A stretch of DNA of 64,000 nucleotides from Steromphala cineraria. Lineage: Eukaryota > Mollusca > Gastropoda > Trochida > Trochidae. Below, piece by piece: positions 36,553-51,382 of the stretch (the first letter of the stretch is position 1; every line of letters starts with the position of its first letter). The stretch lies in assembly GCA_916613615.1 (NCBI GenBank), contig OU744736.1, forward strand, positions 14,829,724 through 14,893,723, written 5' to 3'. The notes beneath the pieces are model-generated. The model had not been told where the DNA came from. It did no database searches and was given only the letters and a program-made list of their open reading frames with translations. The position numbers were made by a program, and so were the translations under genes.

Positions 36553-39500
36553 ATTTGTTTTACACCTTTTCTTGCAGCATTGAGCAGGTGTAGCAATTTC
36601 TTACCTGAATTTTTTCGACAGGTGACATGTTCTTTGTTTCACGATAAAACACTACAAGTTTGTTTTAAATTTCTCACATCAATTTTGAACGTTATTCCTT
36701 AAGTGACATGTTTTTTGGTTTCCAAATTTGGTTTGAAACTTCAATGAGACCTATACTTTAGAGAAGTTTCATATTGATTGCTTAATTATCTTTGTAATGA
36801 TTATGAATTATTTATATGTTTTTTTTAACTTTTTTGGATAAGTATATATTTTTTTTTATGATAATTTTATGAAATTGTTTCAGTTTTCAATAAATTAAAA
36901 TGCTCTCTAAGAAAGAAGGTAAATTATCATGTAATTTTGATTTTGTTATTTTCACTTCTCTGTCAGTTTAATATTAACCCTCTGGTTCCCAAACCAATCT
37001 CTTAACCTTTCCATTGTTGGTATCAAAATTTAGAAAAGAATTCAAAATTGATTTTGTTGTTTTCTTAGATTTTAAATTTGATGAAGATTTTCTAAGAAGA
37101 TATTTTATCATGGGTTTGATTACTCATCTCTGTTTGCATTTTATTAATTCAAATGTAACTTATACGAGAACCAAGAAGCCTTGATCCTGACTTTGTTCTA
37201 ATATTGTAGGTTTCGAAGCATTATATATCATTTCCCTAGAGATTATTAGTTCCTGGGTAAATCTGGAATTTTATTACCTTTCCGCTCTTAAATACTTTAA
37301 TTTCACTCTTTCCTAGAATATTCCGAGTCTTATCTTGTTTTAATCAAGTTTTATTGTGATTGACTTTATTTACTAGCTATCAGATTTTAATGAAATACTA
37401 GCTGTGACACTATCTTTGTTTTCCTATACTTGTGAGAATTATTGGATTTTTCTCAATCTATCATTTTTGTACCATTTCATTCTCTGATGCAAAATTATTT
37501 GTTAAATGAAAACGTTTTAAGTCATTTACAACTTATTCATCTTCATTCTAATTCAACTTATAATGTAAAAAGTTGTATGCTACATTTATCTCTTAGAATG
37601 TGAGTATCATTTTTTATCATGTCATAAAGGAAAAATTCACTTGTATACTTAATCTATCTCTTAGATCATGAGTTTTGTTTTAGATCTTATTATTGTTAGT
37701 CGTTATAATATTTCTTCTTCTTAATACGATTTTGCTATGAAAATATTGTGATATTGCTTGAAATTTAAAGAATTTAATCACTGTTTAATTAGCTATAAAA
37801 AAAAAATGATCATGTAATTTTCAATAAATGATTTCTTAGACATTTGTTGTTCTTTATCTTTGTGACCAATTATGAGTTTTTAAAATTCAATAATCATACA
37901 GCAACACTTACCTAACTGTGTTCAGCAAGTTAACTATTTCATGATGGTTTTCTTTTGTAATACTAACTTACCTGTATTCAGTGGCAAAACAGTTAATAAG
38001 TTAATCTTTATAGAATGTAACTAAATCTAGGGCCATGATTACTTTACGTTCACCTGACCTCGTATTTCATCAATCTGATAGGTCCATTTACCTCGTAGTG
38101 TCAAGGAAGAGATGCAATTAAATGAGTCACGACCGATATGTTATTTGTGACTTAATTGACAATTACATTGTCATGACAGTGTTTCTATTATTACGGATGT
38201 TTTTGATAAAATTTGATGTTTCGACGAGAAAGATTATCGAAGAAATATTGGGACCCTACCTGGTACAAGGCGAATCACGTTACAAAAAAGATGTCTGATT
38301 AGCATAATGGATGTAGGAAACGGAATAGGAGAGCTAGAATATTGTAATAGCCTATATTGGATTTCTTTTGGAGATTAATGGTCAGAACAAAAGTTATTTG
38401 AGAGATCTTCTCCTGTCAGAGATGTCAGAAGATCTCAGAGAGTAATTTGAAAGACGAGACGATTTGTGCGCATATTGCCTGTTGCACCTGGACGGCCATT
38501 ATGCATCACCTTTCATCCTCGTTAGCCAGGGGATCGCAGCCTCGTTAAGGAAATGAAGACGAATGTTTTTCCATGTCATTCGGAATAGTTCTTTGTCTTG
38601 AGGGCAAATGTTCTGTCATTAATTGAAATTCATACTACCTGTTAGTTTTTCATTGTTTTTTTAAGAGTGAAATTTATTGAAGGATAGAAATGTGCTTGAG
38701 GTTTACTTCCTTCCTTCTTGTATGGTAAATATTGAACTTAAATGCTTTATGACACTTTGTACGTAAATACAAACAGTTACGTATTTTTCAATGTTCCCAT
38801 ATTTTCCCCTACATTTTCAATTTCAATCAAATGACGTAAAATATTCATCTCTATCAGCAAACAGGCAATGTTCAAAATTACAAGGTTAACATATACATAA
38901 CAAAATAAGTTAAGGACCATTATGATCTCTAATATCAAATATTTAATTCTTTACATAACGATTCATATGATGCTTTTATACTGAATGTTTGGGTGGTCAT
39001 TACATTATTTTCGCAACTTATATCAACTTTTTATGACTATTAAAGTATCATTTGATAAAATCGTTTTCATTGTAATTACAATTTGCCAAATTTAAAAACG
39101 AACATACAATGTAATGAAAATCTAACTTTAACTCAAAATAACAATTCATTAATTTCTTCAACTCTATACAACTTTAAGTCAAATTCATAAATTCTCTAAT
39201 CATAAATCTTTCTACAAGATAATATTGTCATGAAAGTCTATGTCGAACGCATTTCCCTAAATATATGACTTTTATTTAAGTCAAGTACATAAAAATTCCA
39301 AATCCGCTGTCACTGAGTGTTGTAAGATGAAGATTAGGAGATTATAGGAAGATCACATCACAGGGATTATGGAAGAGGATATATTTACGTGCGACAAAGT
39401 GCGGACATCGAGCTTGGTTCCACAGATGAGTGTCACCTGCACTACCTTAAATTAGGATTCTCGCTCGGTAATCAGGATTAAACTCGCGGAAGGTCTCACA

Positions 39501-40268
39501 GATATGTCAGAGACCTGTTCAAACTGTGATCAGCGATCGATGCCGTGCAGGGGTCGTTTTCATGTGAACATCACTCGCATTATTTGTCGTATCATGGCAT
39601 CGTTGGTCTACGGTCTGACATCTACCTGGCTGGGTATTGATTTGTTGATTAATTTCGGCCATGCTTGTGGTCAGATTTTGTCCATACCAGTGTATCAACA
39701 CAGAACCTTGATTTCAGAGAAAATCCTTAATTCTGTGCCCTTTTAGATAAGGAATTGAATCTATGATTTTATGTTAAGTTTGTTTTCATTGTTTTAAATC
39801 GATGTGCATGTTTTGATGGATTTTGAGATGTTTGTGATGTTTGTTTCAGAGAGAACCTTACTGTTGTGACCATAACAATAAAGAATTAAATCTAAAATCT
39901 CATGTTTTGTTCTCAATAGGTTTAGCTTTAAGTTTGTTAATTTAAGGTGGTGCCAAAATTCTGGCAAGAAAGAAATCATACCACAGAAAGGGTGAATATA
40001 GAGCTTGTCGGATGTTTTCTTGATGTTGGCAAGGAAATATCTTATGGTATTACATGCAGTGGTTGTAACAAATGCCACAGGGGGAATTATTGGCTCCTTT
40101 TTTAATACACAGTCATGAAGCAGGTACTTCTAGACTTGTTGAAAGAGGACTTAGACTTGTTGAAAGAGGACCTAGACTGTTGAAGGCTTCAAGTCAATCG
40201 ACATTCATAAAGCCATCTCCCTGTCCTCTGACCTCTGAAAATTGACCTCACAACCTTTGACCTCTCAC

Positions 40269-40398
40269 CTGTTATCATGTACATCTGAGTACCCTTGTGA
40301 CTCGGTTCCTGACTAAGAAGAATCGGTGGCATCACCTCGTCAGGTGGCAGTTTTATGGTCTCGTTCTGTGAATTGATTCCCTCCATATTGCCAGGAAT
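40269..40398 (-). CDS. Unrecognised surface/secreted protein, internal exon
   Basis: Internal exon of 130 nt, acceptor 'tattttttTCAG' and donor GTGAGA, entering in phase 0 and leaving in phase 1. It encodes 43 whole codons starting IPGNMEGINSQNETIKLPPD and ending GTQMYMIT. The last base G joins CG of the next exon to make Ala, giving MYMITAYFKHPS. It contains one N-glycosylation sequon (NET) and no cysteine. The Pro/Glu-rich centre looks like a loop between two better-structured parts. Support is the open frame, both splice sites and the phase match to both neighbours. The exon is short and isolated by introns over 10 kb, so confidence is a little lower. Confidence 0.8.
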
Positions 40399-43300
40399 CT
40401 GAAAAAAATAAAGTCTAATTTAGAAGCCCTGTTAATAGACAGCAAAAGACACTAGTCTGACATCGGCTGCTGAGAAGAATATGGAACAACGTGTTACCAT
40501 GGCGATTGGAATAAACAACGATTTAGATTCGTCATCGGGGATAAGGATCAACAATGCAATGATAAGATAGAGATGTCAAAGTTTTGCGAGTTTTAAAAAT
40601 TTGATTATTGGTTGCTGAGAAGAATTGAAATGCCCTGTCAGAGAGTAAACTGGAAATAGAATTGTGATTTTAAGCAAAGGGTGAAAATAAATATTTTGAA
40701 TTAGAAGCTCAAGAACATGCCAATCATTTATTTCTCAGCAATGATTTGTAAGCAAACAGCATGTCACAGAATAAGTCTTATATTTCTTGGTTCAATAACC
40801 TAACTGTTTGATATGGATAGGTACAATCGATAAATCAGATCAATATCTAAATATGTCGTAAAGATTCAATAAGTGAATGTTTGAAATTGTTATTATTTGT
40901 ATGAATAAAAAATGAAATACCTTACTTACTTCCGTCAAAAGTAAAAAATATATAAACTGAATAAATATAAACTAAAGTGTAGTTCAGATAAAAAAAAAAT
41001 CCTAACTTTTCTAAAATTTAGAAATTTTCAAGGCTGATAATTGTATTTCAATATATGAAAAAAAAATCAAAATACGAAAACAACCTTCACTTTTCTAAAA
41101 ATCAAAAATATATAAATTCTAAGAATCTAACCAGACTGATATTTGTAGATCAAGAGAGAGATAGCTGATTAAAAGCCAGAAAGTCTTCGCTTGTTTATTA
41201 TTTGATTTTGAATGCAAGCACGGCAAATCTAGAGTAAATCCATACAGTTATATAGGCGTGCTCTTCTAGCTTGTCCCCCAGGCTTGTTATTATCTTCCAA
41301 GTCCCTAATGAACTTCATGAAAAATACAATTATAGCAGTGAGGCCAGGTACCAATCAATCAATACAACCCCAAGAACCGACATCTGAAATATACGGGTTA
41401 AGGTGATGTGTGTCCGTTGATCGCAATTGTTTTTACGAGATTTTCGTCTTTTTGGTTTTACATCGAAATGGCTTTTGTTCAATTGGAGCTGATTATACGA
41501 ACTATTTCATCAATCAAGTATTCAATTTTTGTTTTCGAAAGATTTAAAAAATGTTTGCTTTTAAGAGAATTGTTTTCTATAATTAGGGCCTTCGTTGGAC
41601 TCGATACTGGCATTTGGCCTTTGATATAGTGGTAGAAGTCACATTTGTATAATGAAAGATTGCTCGATAAGTACATTCTTACATTAAGTTTTTAAATAGT
41701 TTGAAAGAAAATGAAAGTGGAAAGATTTTTTTATGTGTATTTCAAGACACTCCGGTAATTATTTTTGGAAAAACATTGAATTTCGAACAAACTTCTATAC
41801 CTCTATAATGTATTCTTGGCCTTGTTTGTTGATCCATCATCGCAATGCATTGTCCGACTTTTTAAAGAAAATGTTCGGTAAAAGTAAAAATCATGAATTG
41901 TAATTTGGCTCATTGATTTTACATCTCCAGGTATTGTCAGCCATGATGGGCATTCGAACTCCAAACTTTTATTTAAAAGAAAAATGTAAATGGAAAACTT
42001 TAAGTTAAAATTGTCATCATACTTGAAAAGTTACATTCATTTTTTTCTTTCATATAAATTCCTTGTAAGATAAATATACTAATTTTCATCAATAGATAAG
42101 TTTTCATATTAATATTTCAAGTCATAATTTGAGGGATAGATCTAAGTATGCTCTTAACGAAATGGCAGACAAACTCATTTATAATATGAAAGCTAATGAT
42201 GGTAAAATACATTTCTTTCGACTGTCAAATCTTGTAGCTCTCTTACTAGGCAAACAACAAAAGCATTTTGCGTCATCAAATTTTTCAATTTCCTTCGAAT
42301 CATTGGAGTGGAAAGTTCTCTTAATGCTCTCTCGAATAGTCATTATGTGTTGTTCAGAAATTCTCCTAATAGCTGTATCTTTGGGCCACCCGACCTCTTA
42401 ATACTCATTAGAATTATCATGGACGTCAGATTTAGTTTGAAATGGTATGTTTTAATTTGACTTGATAAGCTTAAATCTCAGGTAATGTCTTCCATTATGG
42501 TCTTGAGCTGATTTTTGTAATTTGAACTGAAGTTAACGCTGATATTGCACCTGATTACATTCTAAAAATGTCAAAGAAATAAGATCCATATATTTAATTC
42601 AAATTGATATGTTTTGGGATTAAGTTAACATTATAGTTCTATTGTGTTTTCCATTTCAACTTTATAATTGGAATTTTGTTTACAATGATGGTTATAGGAA
42701 ATACATCTAAAAGTAATTTTTTATTTTTTTATTTGTTGTATGTTTTCGTATCCTCATTTAGAAGTTGCATATATGAGGCTCCTAACATATACATTCATTT
42801 TCGTAGGTAATTTGTTAAGAACTTTTTCAGTATTTTCATATTTGTTGGAGAATGTCAGCGTGAAATAAATCTATTTTCATATGGAATGGAAAATGGACGG
42901 TTCTTCTGGCTGTTAGATTCATCCTAATGTCTAATTTCTCAATGGATTAAACAATGGCATGGGAAGTTAATGAATTTCAATAAGCTTCTTATGTCTTTTA
43001 ACATTTAATGGATTTACAATATTTGAATGCTCATGAAAGATACTTAAAAAGTTCTAGGTTATAGACAATATGTCTTCACTTGAAAGAAACATTTTTGAAT
43101 AACTAATCTTAAAGATACTGTATTATTAATCAATATCATATAATAACAATTGATATTATATAACTTAAAACCTTATCTGTTTGCAAATGATAATTGCTGA
43201 AATATTGCCTAAGCATTGTTAAACTCCAACTCACTCACTCCCTAAACTGTTTGTAGCCTTTAGCCAGTAGATAATTTGAGGTTTATTCCAAGGGTTGTGA

Positions 43301-44124
43301 GTTATAGTTCCTGTACTTTGGTTGGAAGAATGGTTTGGCACTTGTCAATGCAACTTGTAATGTGTTATTATCAAAAAGTGTCTATCAATTTTGTTTCCAA
43401 AGAATGAAGACTACTTTTATTGATACTCAACTTCTTTATTCAGATTGAGTCATGTTTCAACATGGTTTCTTTTGTTATCAAGCATGTGGAGAAATGAACT
43501 AAATCAGAATCTTTGAATGTTTGAGTGACATTTAAGATCTTGGTAGTATAATGAACTTAAAGGAAGACAACCAGCGATATTCAATGGTTTAAAAGAAGTT
43601 AAAATATTGAAGATGTTTTCCCTCAGAATTTCTGTTGTCGTCATCAGAATTCTTTGTTGAAAAGTCTTTTAGTAAGACTAAAGAAGTTGTATATCAATAG
43701 AAAAATTCCCATATCTTTCATTATCCCACTTAAAGATTTAAAAAAAAGTATGTTTATCATTGCAAGTAAAATCCTCATTTCAGTGTAGCATTGACATCTG
43801 AAAACAATTTTCAACATTTGTTTTATTTGGTCATGCTATCTTTGCATTTTCTTGATCAGAAATGGTCAAGTTGAATATTGTAATATGTTATGACCACAAT
43901 CCTCTTATACTGGTCAAAGTATTGACCACGGAATGACCCTCAGCGGATCATTATGGTCAGTATTTTACCGAATGCAATTTGGTATGTTCGGAGCCGATTA
44001 AGTATATTCACGAGGAGATTTATGGCCATTTCATGACAGTTTTATGGGCAATTTCATTTCAGCATTATTGCAAACCCTCAATTCCATTGTGACTGTACGG
44101 CCACTCATTTACTGAAATATTCAG

Positions 44125-44535
44125 TTGCTCTTTCTTCTCCCCTTTTATTCTTGCTTTTTATTGTTCTATCAGTCTTTACTTTATCATTACAGTTTCATTC
44201 TTGCCATTTTATTTCATCTCCCTTTTAATTCTTCCATCTTTACTTTATCATTACAATTTTATTCTTGCGGTTTTATTTTTTCACCTCTCTTTTCATGTTC
44301 CTTGTTTCCTTTATCATTGCAGTTTCATTTTTGCTTTTTCAGTTTTTCATCTCTCTTTTCATTCTTCCGTCTTAACTTTATCTTGACAGTTTAATTTTTC
44401 CTTTACACTTTTTCCGTCTCTCTTTTCATTCTTCTGTCTTTTCTTTATCATTACTGTTTCATTTTTTCTTTTTCATTTTTTCATCTCCCTTTTCATTCTT
44501 CCGTCTTTACTTTATCATTACTGTTTCATTGCGTT
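44125..44535. repeat. Pyrimidine-rich tandem repeat, unit about 64-69 bp
   Basis: About six diverged units share 'actttatcattac.gtttcatt', 'tt.atctc.cttttcattctt' and 'ccgtctt'. Units start near 44177, 44241, 44306, 44371, 44440 and 44509. The plus strand is almost all C/T plus some A. The Phe/Leu/Ser-rich open frames it creates are artefacts of the array. Confidence 0.8.
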
Positions 44536-46608
44536 AAGTGATTATTTCTTAAGTCTGATATTCGATGTTGATGGTTTCGTAATTCTCGTCACTTCTTCTT
44601 AAATCGATAAAATTGAACGGGCGTCTTTAGGTAGGAATTGTTGCATGACCACTACTTCTTTAATACCAATACCAGAAATAGCACTTCAAGCTTAACTAGT
44701 TTCTCCATTCTTTCGATTTCCCTTATTTGTTTCTTTTTGTTGAACCAACAGGAAGTCAGTGTTTTGATAAACAGGCTGTCATCGTCAATGTAGCTTGATT
44801 GTAAAACATTTATGCATGTGTATTTTGCAATGAACCTTAATCAAGAAATCTGTTAAGGAAAAAAATGCTTGTAATGTTTATGGTTCGAGGTGTTGCTTAA
44901 TTGATGTATAAATATTAACTGCAACAGGTGATTAAGTATTAATCATAAAAAAGTAATTTCCAAGTCACTCATAAAAGATGAATACAAATGATTTGAAATA
45001 TCTTTATAAAAAATATATTTTGAATCAAGCTTATTACCCGGTAAGTATACCTGTCATTTTGGCAACAATAACTGATAAAACAAATAATTTTCATTAAAAA
45101 CAGAAATAAAGAATTAGTAAAGATCACAAAATAACTTTTAAAATAGAAAAGGGGAAGAATTGACTGACTTTAAGTTAATTGTTATCCAAATCATTTCACC
45201 TAAGCAGGACTTTCAAATCATTTAACATTTACAATGAAGGAACAGTTTCCGGAATTATTAATGTTTGATATTATTCCAGTTGAGATATCTCGAGAATTTG
45301 TTCCTAATTGGTTCGAATTTGATGACGTATTCGACAGGTCAAGCGTCGCCAATAATATTTTAGATTAGAGATTAGTTGTTTAACTGTTAAGTATAGTTCA
45401 GTTTTCTTTTTGTTTTATTCTTAATCTTAATTGTAAATGATACTATTTAATTCTCTTAAGGATTCTTTTACATAATAATTTTATAAGAATATGCATTATG
45501 TTAATAAGTATTTTTGAGTTCTGTGCTGAATTTTCAATTGATGACAACTTGTTTTAAGAATTAAATCAAAATCAATGTGATAAATACCCCTTACTCTGAA
45601 TTCAAAAGTCATGTAGTACTAAACACTGTCAACATTCAATAAATTTTCCAAAATTTGTGAGAATTTTTTTGTACTAAATGTACCTGACTCTGAATCAAAT
45701 ATAGTCAACACTATTAACATATAATATCTCTTTTCAATTTGGAAGCAATTCTTTTGTCCTAAACGTCAATTACCAATTCATAAATTTCCCTGACTGACTC
45801 AAATAGTCTTGTCATCACTCTTGACATTTAATATCTTTTCTAAATTTGCGAGTAATTGTTTTGTACTAAGTGTGAAACATTTAATAAATTTCCCGTACTA
45901 TCAATCCATTGATAGTTGGATGCTTCATGCTATTGGTTTCAAAGTGTTTGGACTCAATTTCAAACACCACAGGATATTTTCTCCCAGCAGACTAGAAAAG
46001 TCTACTGCTTTGGCAAAAGACTTATACCAATTTCCTCCAGAGTAGGCTGCCCATTGCTTCAAGTGTTTTGATTGGTTGTTGAGGGTTTACTGGATTGGAA
46101 ATTGGCCACTCAAAAGCTTTCGCCAATACGTCTTAATGAAATGACCCCAGGAAAGCTTTTTGTGCCAAGATGGTCAAACATACTTGTGTCATTGTGTCTC
46201 TGAACCTAACAATCACTCCGTTTTTCTTAATTGTTTTTTGACAATTTTATAGCCTTGTGGTGTTTACATTTGAACATATTAAAATGCTCAGTACCGGTAC
46301 TATTCATTTAAGACAATTTGACTCATTGCAGTTGTCAATTGTTTCTTGGACAATTTTGGATGTCATAGTTCTCTTTTTACATTTTTGGTAATACATACTA
46401 CATCGGAATAGGAAAATGTTATTAAAGTTTATTTATAATGTTATTGTTATCAATAATGGCTTTATTCTATATGCAAAATGTTATCATTATATTGTTTTAT
46501 ATGTTACACTGATTGTCCTTAGGTATTTGTTTTAGGCCATTTTTGTTGTCAAAATAAACAATCAGTGTTTACAAATATCCTTGTTATTCTCATAATTTTG
46601 TTAAGTTC

Positions 46609-46786
46609 ATATGCACTGATTGGGAAAGGTAGGGGCCATTGGCCACTTAGCTCATTTGATAAAAAATTAAAATTTTGAAGTTTGCTATTGATATTATGGG
46701 CAATGGCCCATTTGAAATTCAGAAAATTGGCAAAACCCCTAAAAAGACCCATTGTCAAAGACGTCTTTCCCAATCCCTGATATGTT
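46609..46786. mobile_element. Short inverted-repeat element (MITE-like)
   Basis: 'gattgggaaag' at about 46618-46628 is inverted as 'ctttcccaatc' at about 46765-46775. 'catat' flanks occur outside both and further paired bases (ggggccattgg / caatggccc) lie inside. Length is about 170 bp and there is no coding. The termini are short, so this is tentative. Confidence 0.4.
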
Positions 46787-47403
46787 ATTATATTTCATGA
46801 TTTTTTGTTATCTAAAACTTCTGATCAATATACATAAAATGCATCCTACAAAACAAACTTATTGATTTTAATTTCAACTAGTTGGTTAAGACCAATGATC
46901 AAATGGGTTTATAAAAGTGATAAGAAAACATTTTTGATTATTTGGACTTGATTCTTGTCACTTTTGATTATCGAATAATCGAAGAAGTGAAAAGTTGAAA
47001 CTGAAATGAATAATCTTGCAGATTAGTGTTTAAATCCAGTATTTCGAGTTCGTCCATGTTGGTTAGAACCTTTCGCTAGAATGATTCCAAGATTTGTCTC
47101 GGAAATGTTTCGTTTTCAATTTATTGCCAGGACTGTTTTGATTTACCTAAAATTCTAAAACTTCTATATCAAATTTGAATAAGGTTTATAATTGTTTCTA
47201 CCTTTGAAGCAAGGTATTTATTGGATAAATAATCCCCTTTTTGGATAAATATACAAATTTCTAAAATGGACATCAAAATATGGACGTTCTTCCCACTTTA
47301 ATGGAAGTATGACAAGTTGTCATTGACAACTGACTATAATTTTGTTGAAGAGCTATGATATTTAGATAAGGTCAAAAAGTATGCATGTAAACAAACAACA
47401 ATC

Positions 47404-47752
47404 ACAATTTGCATTCCTGTATAAAAGTATATAAATGTCTAAGCAATTAACATTTTGAAATAATTTTAAGGTTTTAAAGGAAGTCTAATTCCAATTTCAT
47501 GTTTCATATGTATGACATTTTGGATGTATACTTTTTTTAAGTCGACAAATCATCATTAAATGATGATATAAGTTTCATTACAATTTGCGTAAAAGTATGT
47601 AAAATGTCTTAGCAATTCACATTTTGAAATAATTTCAAAGTTTTGAAGAAAGTCTAGTTGCAATTTCATGCTTCATATGTATGACATTTTGGATGTATAC
47701 TTTGTTTAAGTTGACAAATCATCATTTAATGATAATATAAGTTTCGTCTATA
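47404..47752. repeat. Two-copy tandem repeat, period 176 bp
   Basis: The copies start at 47404 and 47580 ('acaatttgc') and are highly alike over their length, sharing 'aattcacattttgaaataat' (one variant), 'catatgtatgacattttgga' and 'gacaaatcatcat'. A recent local duplication inside the large intron. Confidence 0.85.
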
Positions 47753-50700
47753 CAAGGTTGAGTACATAAAAAAGTCACTACATGTTAAGAATTACATATA
47801 TACAAATCTTTGAAATCACCATATAACCAATTTCTAGTGTGCCTCAACATGTATGAATGATAATGTATGTAATAATAACCTTAATAAGGAAACTATGTTG
47901 TCCATCAAGGGTACAGAAGAATGTAGGATTCATATCAACAACTAATGCAATATGAACCTATCGCAAATCAAGCTATTAAAGGTTATCTTTTTTTTCTTGA
48001 AGCCTTATCAAGTCTATCTTTCAGCGAAGGTTGTAGCAGACAAGATGTACCAGCGATGTTGCTGAGCATTCACTGCGGAACTACACCAGGGAACGGTCTA
48101 TGTAAATGAAGCATCAACACACAGCAGCAACCTTCTCAGATCAGAAGGAATTATTTATTATGTGTCAAATTGTCTTTTCTGATTTCAATAGGTAATAAGC
48201 TTTTATCTTAACAATTGGGGACTAACTCACAACAAAAGACAGGATATTCCTCACGGTGTTATAATTACAATAATGCATGTTTTGATCTAGGCTCGATAGT
48301 TGATGAAGCTAGGTTTTTTATCTCGCGGAAAATGTGGTTTTAAAATTCCCTTAGAAGCCGGAATGATGAGGTCATCTTTGGCTGTCAAATTAATTTCAAC
48401 TGCATTCAATTATGTGGCAGAATTAAAAAGATTTTTTTTGCTTTAACTTCATTTGACATCAATTGTTAAAAAATTAATCAAACCTGTTTTTGTTTAAAAA
48501 CGTGCATACTGATTATCTGATTAAAATTTTAAATTCCGAATTAAAATTAATTAGATTTGAAAAGTTTGATCCTTGAATAAAGAGAAGAAATATAAGTAAC
48601 CTTAACACTTGTCTCAAAGAAGTCTGGCCTAGAGATATATCCTGGAAACCCAATTGCTTATACAGCAACAAATTTTGATGTCAAGGAACAATAGTGAAAT
48701 CATCAAAATTTTATTTAAAATTACCAAACAAGAACATATTTTGCAAAAAAAGTGACATATGTCATAAAGACTAAAGAGTATGAATATTTGTACTAGAAAC
48801 TTGCAAAAAGATATTTAAAAAAGCTGTATGGCACACTTTTGAGTGTATTTTTGTTTATCAATGATTCTATTTTGCCAGCCTAGATTATTTTTTAAATGGA
48901 CACTAAAATGATGTTACAAATAATTTTTAGATGATTTCACGGGTGATGAAATGCAGGATTTCACACTGAAACTATCATTTCCAGGAAAACTGAATTGCAA
49001 TATCTGCATATTGCAAAATGTCACTACTATTTTTCACCATATGATAAAATAGATTTAAACTGTAAAAGATAGCAAGGCACCAAATAATACAGAACTCTTA
49101 TGGCCTCCTTCTTTACAAAATTAATGTGAGATATGTCAAATCCTGAGGTCAAATCTTGCTGGAAACTCCCCAAATATAGGAGTTGATCATACATTCTAAC
49201 ATCTTTTCAAAACCAAATTTTAAATATTCATAGAAAATGCAATTAAGAGACTTATGACAGTCTCTTACAAGAAGACGGCGCCAAATCCTACAGTACAGTA
49301 CCATTAGATAGTGTTGGGAGTATACTCCATAATCCCCTATGTAATAACTTTGGTAGACTGTTATTGTGGATTATTCCCTGAACATTAATTAACATTTATT
49401 TTGACTAGCACCAGACCACCCATTACGAGTTGTTATCACACGGCTAGGAACCCTTGGAGCTTTCTTTAATCTGAAGAACTGTTTAATGAATTAGAGATAA
49501 GATGGCGCTATCCTGATGACTTTTCACTATCTTAGCGCTGAAGAAGTGACAAACTTTTATCATCAACTTGGGAAATTAGTAAGACAGTGAATACATATCG
49601 GTATCAACAGCTTCTTGTTCAATGTTGGAGGTTCCAATTAATATTTTAACTAGTTTTTACCATTTAGAATCAATTTAGGTTCTGTCGATTTGCCGTAATT
49701 GGTGTCAGGCATACATGTACCGTAGTCATTTCAGGCATCATGCAACTATTTAAACCATGGTTTAAATGAGGTAGTAGGGGGTGTTGATTCTTAAGATACC
49801 AAAATAAAATTGATTCAGGCATTCATGTATAATGGTTTGAACACTTGTTAGCCTTTTTGAATTGACATGTCATCTATTTTGCCTTGGTTACCTGAAATAC
49901 AATGTTTAAGTGACAAATAGTTACCACCAATTTTCAAGATCAAACTTCACATTCAGGCCATGTTCTGAGCAAGGTTCATGTCTTTCTCTGGTCTTCTTGC
50001 TTATATATTCGGGAATCATTTTAAGAAATTTACATCATGATAAGTATAACAGTATATAAATCTATTAAACAAATAGGTATAACTCATTGCTAACAAGTAT
50101 TTTTGGTTGACAAGTGAGAAGTCTACAATTGCTAATAAGAAAGCCTTTGACAATTACAAGTCCTATTTTAGAACCACTTCGTGATAGAAATGAGTGTTGA
50201 AACCACAAAAGTTCTAATTGGTTGATTTCAAATCAACTTCATTGTCTCAAGTTTACCTAATTGCACAAAAGAAAACCATTATTTCAGTCTCTGCCAGACA
50301 CAGGTAATTCAGATGGTGGAAGCAGACGGTCACATTTAGCAAGGGTGAAGGTCATTGAATACCAGATGTTGATTGGCTAAGGGGGAATGTCACGACACTG
50401 ATTGAAACAGGGAACGGACATGTGTCATAAATGTCTACTTTTCATTAGGTACATCAGCTGGCCACAGAAGATAATGAGAGACTAATTTGCGGTTCAACAA
50501 AGTAATTAGATAATTAGTCACACCATCCAGGTGTTGGCAAAGACAGAAATCATCATCTTTATGAGAACGTTCTTCCTCTTCATATTGTTGACTAATTAGA
50601 CTTTCGATGCAATTACTGGTTTACAGACAAACCTTTTCCCCTGGTATACATACAGAATTAGTCATGGTTTTCTCTTTCCCTTGATGAATGATTAAGCTGC

Positions 50701-51239
50701 TGGAGTCTGCTAATCCAAACTACCAAGGACCTTGATCAAAGGCAGAAGATATAACTCTTGAGCTTTATATAAATGTTTACTGATAACTCTACATTAAGTA
50801 ATGGCCTGATGGTTTGGGATTATAATTCTTGAATATTAGGACGTATTTATGATGCATGATAAAATATTGTAGACCATACTTTGTTACCTTTCTACCAGCT
50901 ACTCCAAGAGCGAACACCAAATTGCGATGAGAGTGTGATGCACTTCTTATTTTTTCAGTTCGACAAATTCAATAAGTTATAATTTGAATGAATCTATCCA
51001 TTTATGAAAGTTTTTAATCTCTCTGAGTGTTTATGTATTACACTCTATTGAGGATGGAAGTAGATTTAGACTTTCTGAGGTATTTGGTTCTGCCTCTTCT
51101 ATTCTCACATCTCTCTTACAGGGTTTTCCTTCTGAATTTCTGGTTTGTTCCCTCAGCTAGTCAAAGCTTAAAAGGACTGACAAGGGAAAAGGTTCTATTG
51201 GCAGCACCCTACTGTTTTGCTTATTTACACCATGTACTG

Positions 51240-51382
51240 TAATAATAGTGTTATTCACATTTTGTAGATATATATTGTAAATCTATCTGTTTGTATGTGA
51301 ATGTATGTACCATAATCTGTATCATCATATGTCGCTGCCTGCGGCCTGATTTGTAATAAAGTTCAGTTCAGTTCAGTTCAGC
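51240..51382 (+). mobile_element. 3' end of a non-LTR retrotransposon-like element
   Basis: The sequence ends 'ttgtaataaa' (AATAAA at 51355-51360) followed directly by (GTTCA)x4 at 51361-51380. Short tandem repeats in place of a poly(A) tail, just after a polyadenylation-like motif, are typical of several non-LTR retrotransposon clades. The 5' limit is unclear. No reverse-transcriptase or endonuclease coding remains upstream, so this is at most a 5'-truncated copy. Confidence 0.5.

Larger units (their letters stand above)
30055..40268 (-). other. Intron (10.2 kb)
   Basis: Donor GTGAGAGG follows 40269 and acceptor 'tatatttcag' precedes 30054, with phase 1 on both sides. It contains the tandem exon-end copies, a SINE-like piece (31430-31620), a MITE (33931-34294) and a diverged duplication (35864-36552). 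A two-and-a-half-copy 22-bp repeat lies at about 40130-40185. Otherwise it is AT-rich unique DNA. Open frames of 60-130 codons inside it (for example plus strand 33374-33772) are A/T-driven and lack motifs. A further in-frame exon with a length divisible by three cannot be ruled out. Confidence 0.7.

Noticed and set aside
44125..44394. Phe/Leu-rich open frames resembling membrane segments
   Set aside because: They follow from a pyrimidine-rich tandem repeat and are open in two frames at once.
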